From: Halorubrum sp. BV1
Lineage (GTDB): Archaea; Halobacteriota; Halobacteria; Halobacteriales; Haloferacaceae
NCBI RefSeq assembly: GCF_000746205.1
Contig: NZ_JQKV01000007.1
Coordinates: 10,060-74,059 of the forward strand
DNA: 64,000 nucleotides
Direction: 5' to 3'
In this document: positions 58,890 through 64,000 of the stretch, piece by piece
Layout: every line of letters starts with the position of its first letter
How positions within the stretch are numbered: position 1 is the first letter of the stretch
Translations under genes and position numbers: made by a program
The notes under the pieces: model-generated
Told to the model about the DNA's origin: nothing
What the model saw: the letters and a program-made list of their open reading frames with translations, nothing else
Databases searched by the model: none

Positions 58890-61586
58890 ATGCCCAGTGG
58901 TGAGTACGACCCCGACGCCGTCGAGCCGCGCTGGCAGCGGCGATGGGTCGACGAGGAGACGTATGCGTACCCCGACGACCCGGTCGATCCGAACACCGTC
59001 TTCTCTATCGACACCCCGCCGCCGACGGTGTCGGGGAGCCTCCACATGGGCCACCTCTACGGGTTCACCCTGCAAGACTTCGTCGCGCGCTTCGAGCGCA
59101 TGAACGGGGACACGACCTTCTTTCCGTTCGGCTACGACGACAACGGGATCGCTTCCGAGCGCCTGACCGAGGACGAACTCGACATCCGCCACCAGGACTT
59201 CGAGCGGCGCGAGTTCCAGGCGAAGTGCCGGGAGGTCTGTGCCGACTACGAGGAACAGTTCACGCAGAACGTCCAGGCGCTCGGCGTCTCCGTCGACTGG
59301 GACCATACCTATCAGACCATCGAGCCGCGCGTCCAGCGCGTCTCCCAGCTGTCGTTCGTCGACCTGTACGATCAGGGCCGCGAGTACCGCGAGAAGGCCC
59401 CAGCGATCTGGTGTCCCGAGTGCGAGACCGCCATCTCGCAGGTCGAGACCGAAGACGACGAACAGGACAGCCACTTCCACGACATCACCTTCCCCGTCGT
59501 GCGCGACGACGCGAACGACGCGGACGGAGCGGACCGCGGCGACGGCGCATCCGAGCTCGACGAGGCCGCCGAGACGTTCACAATCTCGACGACGCGCCCG
59601 GAGCTTCTCCCCGCGTGTGTCGCCGTCTTCGTCCACCCCGACGACGATGAGAACCAGCATCTCGTCGGCGAGTCCGCCGAAGTCCCGCTGTTCGGCCACG
59701 AGGTCCCGATCATCGCCGACGAGCGCGTCGACATGGAGACCGGCTCCGGGATCGTGATGTGTTGTACCTTCGGTGACCAGAACGACATCGAGTGGTACCA
59801 GGTCCACGATCTGGACCTCCGCGTCGCCATCGACGAGTCCGGCCACATGACCGCGGTCGCCGAGGAGTACGAAGGGCTACATTCGGGGGAGGCCCGGGAG
59901 GCCATCGTCGCCGACCTCGACGACGCCGGCGCGCTCGAAGAGCGCCGCGCGATCACCCACACCGTCAACGTGCACGAGCGGTGCGGGACGAGCGTCGAGT
60001 TCCTCGTCACCGAACAGTGGTACATTCAGATGCTCGATAAGACCGACGAGTACCTCGACATCGGTCGGGAGATGAAGTGGTCTCCCGAGAAGATGTTCAC
60101 CAGATACGAACACTGGGTCGAAGGGCTTCAGTGGGACTGGCTCATCTCGCGACAGCGTTCCTCGGGCATTCCGTTCCCCGTCTGGTACTGTGCCGAGTGC
60201 GACGAGGAGATCGTCGCCGAGAAGGCGGACCTGCCGGTCGATCCGCTCTCCGACGACCCGCCAGTCGACGCCTGTCCGGCCTGCGGACACGACGAGTTCG
60301 AGCCCGAGGACGACGTGCTCGATACGTGGGCCACCTCCAGTCTCACACCGCTTATCAACGCCGGCTGGGACTGGGACGAGGAGGCCGGGGAGTTCACGAT
60401 GGAACATCCCGAACTGTACCGGTTCGACCTCCGTCCGCAGGGCCACGACATCATCAGCTTCTGGCTGTTCCACACCCTCGTCAAGTGTTACGAGCACACC
60501 GACGAGGTCCCCTTCGAGGAGACGATGATCAACGGCCACGTCCTCGACGAGAACCGCGAGAAGATGTCCAAATCCGTCGGCAACGTCGTCGAACCCGAGG
60601 CGGTGCTCGAAGAGTTCCCCGTCGACGCCACGCGCTACTGGGCCGCCGGCACCGCGGTCGGCGACGACTTCCCGTTCAAAGAGAAGGACCTCCGCGCGGG
60701 CGAGAAGCTGATCCGCAAGCTGTGGAACGCCTCGAAGCTCGTCGAGTCGCTGGCTCCAGAGCCGTTCCCCGCGGAGCCGGACGACGACGACCTCCGAGAG
60801 CTCGACCGATGGCTCCTCGCCGAACTCGACTCGGAGATCGGCCGGCTCACCGAACTGCTCGAAAACCGGGAGTTCTCGAAGGCCCGAGACGGCCTCCGCA
60901 GTTTCTTCTGGAACACGTTCTGTGACGATTACCTCGAAATCGCCAAACAGCGCGACGACGCCGCCGCGGCGTACACGCTTCGAACCGCTCACCGTCGGTT
61001 TCTGAAACTGTTCGCGCCGCTTCTGGCTCACGTCACCGAGGAGCTGTGGCACGACATGTACGCGGACGCGATCGAGGCAGACGCCGCCGGTGCCAGCGAC
61101 TCGGTCCACCTCGCCGACTGGCCCGAACCGCTCGGCGTCGACGCCGACCGCGACGCGGGCGCGGCCGCGACCGCCGTCGTCGGCGTCATCCGGAAGTACA
61201 AAAGCGAGAACCAACTCCCCCTGAACGCCGAACTCGACGCAGTCGAGGTGTACGCCGACGTTCGCGGCTTCGAGGCGGACATCACGGGCGTGATGCACGT
61301 CGCCGACCTCACCGTCCACCCCGACGCCGACGCTCCCGTCGAAACGGTGATCACGGGTATCGACCTCGATTACGCCACAGTCGGCCCGAAGTACGGCGAA
61401 CAGGTCGGTGATATCGAGGCGGCGCTGGCACAGGACGACTACGAGATCGACGGCGACGAACTCCACGTCGCGGGCGTCACCCTCCTCGACGACGAGTTCT
61501 CGGTCGAGAAAACGCGGCAGTACCGCGGTGACGGCGAACTGCTCGAAGCCGACGACGTGGTCGTCATCGTGAACAACGACGCGTAA
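58890..61586 (+). CDS. valS: Valyl-tRNA synthetase
   Basis: An 898-residue class Ia synthetase charging tRNA-Val. The HIGH motif is PPTVSGSLHMGHLYGFTL, the editing domain contains ISTTRPELLPACVAVFVHPDDDEN, and KMSKS is ENREKMSKSVGNVVEPE. A zinc-type cluster is seen in WCPECETAISQV and CPACGHDEFEP. The C-terminal anticodon-binding helical domain follows. TTAAGAGG at about 58858-58865 lies 25-32 bases before ATG 58890 as a TATA element. Length is normal. Confidence 0.97.
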   Translation: MPSGEYDPDAVEPRWQRRWVDEETYAYPDDPVDPNTVFSIDTPPPTVSGSLHMGHLYGFTLQDFVARFERMNGDTTFFPFGYDDNGIASERLTEDELDIRHQDFERREFQAKCREVCADYEEQFTQNVQALGVSVDWDHTYQTIEPRVQRVSQLSFVDLYDQGREYREKAPAIWCPECETAISQVETEDDEQDSHFHDITFPVVRDDANDADGADRGDGASELDEAAETFTISTTRPELLPACVAVFVHPDDDENQHLVGESAEVPLFGHEVPIIADERVDMETGSGIVMCCTFGDQNDIEWYQVHDLDLRVAIDESGHMTAVAEEYEGLHSGEAREAIVADLDDAGALEERRAITHTVNVHERCGTSVEFLVTEQWYIQMLDKTDEYLDIGREMKWSPEKMFTRYEHWVEGLQWDWLISRQRSSGIPFPVWYCAECDEEIVAEKADLPVDPLSDDPPVDACPACGHDEFEPEDDVLDTWATSSLTPLINAGWDWDEEAGEFTMEHPELYRFDLRPQGHDIISFWLFHTLVKCYEHTDEVPFEETMINGHVLDENREKMSKSVGNVVEPEAVLEEFPVDATRYWAAGTAVGDDFPFKEKDLRAGEKLIRKLWNASKLVESLAPEPFPAEPDDDDLRELDRWLLAELDSEIGRLTELLENREFSKARDGLRSFFWNTFCDDYLEIAKQRDDAAAAYTLRTAHRRFLKLFAPLLAHVTEELWHDMYADAIEADAAGASDSVHLADWPEPLGVDADRDAGAAATAVVGVIRKYKSENQLPLNAELDAVEVYADVRGFEADITGVMHVADLTVHPDADAPVETVITGIDLDYATVGPKYGEQVGDIEAALAQDDYEIDGDELHVAGVTLLDDEFSVEKTRQYRGDGELLEADDVVVIVNNDA

Positions 61587-61630
61587 CAGCCCCTTCGTTT
61601 CGTCTGCAGTTTCGGGCGTCTCTTCTCGCA

Positions 61631-62686
61631 CTACAGGTCTGCGCCAACCGCCTGCTCGACAGTCTCGAACCCGTCTCGTTCCAGCAGCTTGAGGACGCCC
61701 TCGTTGATGTCGCGTGCGACCGTCGGCCCCTCGTACACGAGCCCGGTGTACAGTTGAACGATCGACGCCCCCGCGCGTATCTTCTCGTAGGCGCTTTCGG
61801 CGTCCGCAATTCCGCCCACGCCGATCACCGGCACGTCCGTTCGCTCGGCTACGAACCGAACGCGTTCGGTTGCGAGGTCTCTGATCGGCCGTCCGGACAA
61901 TCCCCCGCGCTCCGCGCGGTTCGGACTCTGCAGCGAATCGGGACGCGACGTGGTCGTGTTCGTCGCGATGACGCCGTCCAAATCGCACTCGTCGACGACG
62001 GCGAGCGCCTCCTCGACGGCCGGTTCCGGCAGATCAGGCGAGAGCTTCACGAGGAGCGGCTCGGCCCCGGCGTCGGCGAGCGTTCCGAGAATCTCTTCTA
62101 ACGCCTCGCGGTTCTGGAGGTCGCGGAGACCGGGCGTGTTCGGGCTGGAGACGTTGATGACGAAGTAGTCGCCCGCATCAGCCACGCGCTCGTAGGTGTA
62201 TCGGTAGTCGGCGGCGGCGTCGGAGAGCGGAGTCGTCTTCGACTTTCCGATGTTCACTCCGACCGGAACGTCAGGAAGCGGCTCCCGGTCGAGCCGCTTT
62301 CCGACGACGTCAGCGCCCTCGTTGTTGAATCCCATCCGGTTTATCAACGCCTCGTCTTCCGTGAGACGGAACAGCCGCGGGCGCGGATTCCCCGGCTGAC
62401 GCTCGGCCGTGACACCGCCGATCTCGACGTGTCCGAAACCGAGGGACGCGAGCGCACGCGGGATCTCCGCGTTCTTGTCGAACCCAGCGGCGACTCCGAC
62501 CGGATTCGAGAATTCGAGCCCGAACGCGTTCACGCTCAACCGGGAACTATCGACCGCGTACCGAGGTCGGAGTGACGCCGTGACCGGCGTCCCCTGTGTG
62601 ACTTTCAAGAGTTTATGTGTCAGCCCGTGTGCGGTCTCCGGTGGCAGCCTGAACAACACCGGCTTCAACAGATCGTACGCGTTCAT
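61631..62686 (-). CDS. pyrD: Dihydroorotate dehydrogenase (quinone type, class 2)
   Basis: A 351-residue flavoenzyme oxidising dihydroorotate to orotate in pyrimidine synthesis and passing electrons to the quinone pool. MNAYDLLKPVLFRLPPETAHGLTHKLLKVTQ is the amphipathic membrane-attachment helix of class 2. FMN-site blocks: VGVAAGFDKNAEIPRALASLGFGHVEIGGVTAERQPGNPRPRLFRL, FVINVSSPNTPGLRDLQ (catalytic Ser) and VIATNTTTSRPDSLQSP. GVGGIADAESAYEKIRAGASIVQLYTGLVYEGP closes the barrel. The ATG at 62684-62686 is used. Confidence 0.95.
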   Translation of the reverse strand: MNAYDLLKPVLFRLPPETAHGLTHKLLKVTQGTPVTASLRPRYAVDSSRLSVNAFGLEFSNPVGVAAGFDKNAEIPRALASLGFGHVEIGGVTAERQPGNPRPRLFRLTEDEALINRMGFNNEGADVVGKRLDREPLPDVPVGVNIGKSKTTPLSDAAADYRYTYERVADAGDYFVINVSSPNTPGLRDLQNREALEEILGTLADAGAEPLLVKLSPDLPEPAVEEALAVVDECDLDGVIATNTTTSRPDSLQSPNRAERGGLSGRPIRDLATERVRFVAERTDVPVIGVGGIADAESAYEKIRAGASIVQLYTGLVYEGPTVARDINEGVLKLLERDGFETVEQAVGADL

Positions 62687-62817
62687 CGTTTCCGACTCAG
62701 TACGAGCAGGTATCAATCCGCCGACCGACGCGGCGCTGCTCCGATGAGCCAGCGTGTTGGCGGCGCGAACCGCTGATCCGGTCGCGTCCGTGATAGGAAA
62801 CCGCGATCGGTCGGTAC

Positions 62818-63021
62818 TTAGAAATCGTGTTCGAGGTCTTCGGGGCTCGAATCCGCTTTTTGAATGATTATCTTCCCGTCTCGGACCCGGACGAACACCT
62901 CGTCGCCGATCTCCATTCCGGCGACAGCGAGCTCGTCTTCGTGGAGGTTCACATGGACGTTGTGGTACTTCCCGTCATCGTCCTTCGCGCCACTCGGGCT
63001 GAGCTTCTTTTTACGGACCAT
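62818..63021 (-). CDS. Small conserved protein with AbrB-like swapped-hairpin pattern
   Basis: A 67-residue protein MVRKKKLSPSGAKDDDGKYHNVHVNLHEDELAVAGMEIGDEVFVRVRDGKIIIQKADSSPEDLEHDF. The central VHVNLHEDELAVAGMEIGDEVFVRVRDGKIIIQ has the beta-hairpin pattern of AbrB/MazE-like DNA-binding folds: a strand, a G-[MI]-x-x-GDEV turn and a second strand. No toxin gene is adjacent, so it is more likely a transcription regulator. A 12-codon ORF overlaps its start region on the same strand (63011-63049, ATG to TAA). Confidence 0.75.
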   Translation of the reverse strand: MVRKKKLSPSGAKDDDGKYHNVHVNLHEDELAVAGMEIGDEVFVRVRDGKIIIQKADSSPEDLEHDF

Positions 63022-63136
63022 CGCGGTTGTACTGGTCGCACTTCGCCATAGCAGACACATAAGTGTTGTTTACATACCCCGTCGGACCGCTCGGCGCTCG
63101 GCTGGACCTACCTAGAATCGCTAGGCGGAGTGGAGT

Positions 63137-63189
63137 TAATATATAAATGTTTTGCACATCAGCTTTCATTTCCCCGATATATTTATTAT
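63137..63189 (+). promoter_or_regulatory. Promoter region of the MC1 gene
   Basis: Two TATA-like elements, TTAATATATAAATG (63136-63149) and GATATATTTATTATC (63176-63190). The second would give a leader of about 15-20 bases before ATG 63224 containing GGAGG. Confidence 0.55.
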
Positions 63190-63211
63190 CGACTGTGTGC
63201 TGGGTTCCCAT

Positions 63212-63216
63212 GGAGG
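63212..63216 (+). promoter_or_regulatory. Shine-Dalgarno sequence of MC1
   Basis: GGAGG lies eight bases before ATG 63224. A strong ribosome-binding site with an evident leader is the exception in this window, where most monocistronic genes look leaderless. Confidence 0.6.
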
Positions 63217-63223
63217 ATAAACC

Positions 63224-63553
63224 ATGGTACGTGAAGACGGTAAGCGAAACTTTGCCCTTCGAGAGGAAGACGGATCGGAAACGAGCGAATTTTCCGGAAA
63301 CATGCCTCGGCAGGCTGCGCTCAAAGCAGCGCGAACTCTCGATCCTGCTCCGTCAGAAGACGAGGCCGAACGGGTCACGCTCCGCCTTCGAGAGAAGGGG
63401 ACGAAGAAGGTTCACGAGTACGAGGGGTGGGCGTGGAAGGACAGCGCTCCCGAAGTCGACGATGCAGACGACGACTTCTGGCTCAACGACCTTAACGACA
63501 TCACCAAAGCCAACGTCTCGAAACAGGGGATCGAGTACATCGACGAAGCGTAG
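63224..63553 (+). CDS. Chromosomal protein MC1
   Basis: A 109-residue architectural DNA-binding protein (methanogen chromosomal protein 1 family), one of the main non-histone chromatin proteins of haloarchaea. MVREDGKRNFALREEDGSETSEFSGNMPRQAALKAARTLDPAPSEDEAERVTLRLREKGTKKVHEYEGWAWK shows the conserved basic/aromatic core and KANVSKQGIEYIDEA the C-terminus. It bends and wraps DNA. It sits directly upstream of the rRNA-operon promoter region and has a strong Shine-Dalgarno. Confidence 0.96.
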   Translation: MVREDGKRNFALREEDGSETSEFSGNMPRQAALKAARTLDPAPSEDEAERVTLRLREKGTKKVHEYEGWAWKDSAPEVDDADDDFWLNDLNDITKANVSKQGIEYIDEA

Positions 63554-63561
63554 CTCTCTCA

Positions 63562-63577
63562 CACGATTTTTCTCGTG
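63562..63577 (+). terminator. Probable terminator of MC1
   Basis: CACGA-TTTTTC-TCGTG, a five-base-pair hairpin with a T-rich loop, starts nine bases after the MC1 stop codon. Confidence 0.45.
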
Positions 63578-63694
63578 ACCACCCGGCATTGAGTGGTAAC
63601 GCCGCGAGCCTCACGCCGTTCTTTCAACCACCCTCCGAGCGCCGTTCGCGGTGCACCCCCCTCGGCATGAAACCGCATGACGTGGCGTCGATAG

Positions 63695-63712
63695 TTCGAC
63701 GGGGTTAAATAC
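63695..63712 (+). promoter_or_regulatory. rRNA-operon-type promoter, copy 1
   Basis: TTCGACGGGGTTAAATAC: the block TTCGACGGG(G)TT followed by an A/T TATA core. The same arrangement recurs at 63799-63815. Such repeated TTCGACG promoters precede 16S rRNA in haloarchaea. Confidence 0.65.
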
Positions 63713-63798
63713 AACCCGGCCATCGTGACTAATGCGAAGAACGCATCCGCGAACTCGGGCCGTTCAACTCGGCCCGGTTTCGCTGGACCCGAAAACGC

Positions 63799-63815
63799 TT
63801 CGACGGGTTTATATC
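63799..63815 (+). promoter_or_regulatory. rRNA-operon-type promoter, copy 2
   Basis: TTCGACGGGTTTATATC, repeating copy 1 with the stronger TATA core TTTATATC. It is followed by CCCTCGAAGGGTAC, a short inverted repeat. Confidence 0.7.
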
Positions 63816-64000
63816 CCCTCGAAGGGTACAATCAGGTCCGCGAAGATGAGGATTTCGCCCCCTGCGCTCCGGCGTAAGAGGAAATCTGATGTGAGCCGTG
63901 GTCGTTCGGTGTCATCCAGGTCGCTGGGTGCACTGGACACCATATAGACCATGCAATGGTGTGTTGACATCGTGTCAACACCCGCCAACACCCCCTCTGT
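63816..64000 (+). other. Likely 5' leader of a ribosomal RNA operon (16S gene beyond the window)
   Basis: No open reading frame is convincing. The sequence follows two tandem rRNA-type promoters and has the structured look of the 16S processing leader. It contains a perfect hairpin at 63961-63981 (GTGTTGACA, loop TCG, TGTCAACAC). The mature 16S start (usually TTCCGGTTGATCC) is not reached. Confidence 0.6.
63961..63981 (+). repeat. Perfect inverted repeat in the presumed rRNA leader
   Basis: GTGTTGACA and TGTCAACAC are perfect complements separated by TCG, giving a nine-base-pair stem with a three-base loop. Confidence 0.8.

Noticed and set aside
59877..61988. A 703-codon minus-strand frame
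   Set aside because: It is antisense to valS and reads as a typical high-GC shadow; valS is unambiguous.
63559..63831. A 90-codon minus-strand frame next to MC1
   Set aside because: It overlaps the MC1 terminator hairpin and the first rRNA-type promoter, and has no protein likeness.

Overview
The window is chromosomal DNA from an extremely halophilic archaeon (class Halobacteria). It looks most like Halorubrum or a close relative, but the genus is an inference from gene style and GC-rich intergenic repeats. The evidence for a haloarchaeon is the very high G+C, acidic proteins, many leaderless genes with a TATA box about 27 bases before the start codon, archaeal information-processing genes (TBP, RadA, PCNA, Hjc, thermosome, PolD small subunit, Orc1/Cdc6, RIO1, MC1) and haloarchaea-only families (HVO_2523 zinc finger, Hvo_1808, DUF5784, DUF5786, DUF5789, DUF5816, DUF6757, PspAB, OapABC). 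No phage, plasmid, insertion sequence or CRISPR array is visible. This is core-genome territory.

Left third (1-26 kb): a truncated tRNA m2G10 methyltransferase, TBP, an XPD-like helicase, an ACT-domain protein, RadA, an ammonium transporter fused to a PII protein, HemL, a thermosome subunit, a LUD protein, Dim2-like KH protein with RIO1 kinase, Hjc, a flavin reductase, a phosphohexomutase, PCNA, a GIY-YIG protein, HisG and tRNA-Lys(UUU) with a partial copy of its 3' end nearby. Dodecin, an Fe-S assembly protein, several small unknowns, HisD, phytoene synthase and a half-size EamA transporter follow.

Middle (26-44.6 kb): small zinc-finger proteins, an NAD-salvage pair (isochorismatase-family amidase and nicotinate phosphoribosyltransferase) around a cell-surface HExxH protein, and a divergent carotenoid/retinal pair (phytoene desaturase-like enzyme and Brp/Blh dioxygenase). 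AMMECR1, the RNase P RNA, a ferredoxin, HemB, a PHP phosphoesterase, several DUF proteins, an epimerase/membrane-protein pair and a PspAB-membrane protein-IMPACT cluster complete this part.

Right third (44.6-64 kb): a chromosomal replication origin. The PolD small subunit, signal peptidase and orc1/cdc6 lie left of a 1.1-kb origin. The origin contains three long ORB elements, an AT-rich unwinding region between inverted ORBs and a 24-bp tandem repeat. Right of it are oapA, oapB and oapC. Then come aspartate kinase, a 29-residue membrane microprotein coupled to a 304-residue protein, a RecA-like protein with a decayed P-loop, a split MgtE pair, ValS, PyrD and the chromatin protein MC1. The last 300 bases look like the multi-promoter leader of a ribosomal RNA operon whose 16S gene would start just outside the window.

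The points most worth following are the symmetric origin layout, the Amt-PII fusion with Phe at the uridylylation position, two short upstream ORFs coupled by GTGA overlaps, and a set of unrelated intergenic 3-4-copy tandem repeats with 24-25-base periods.
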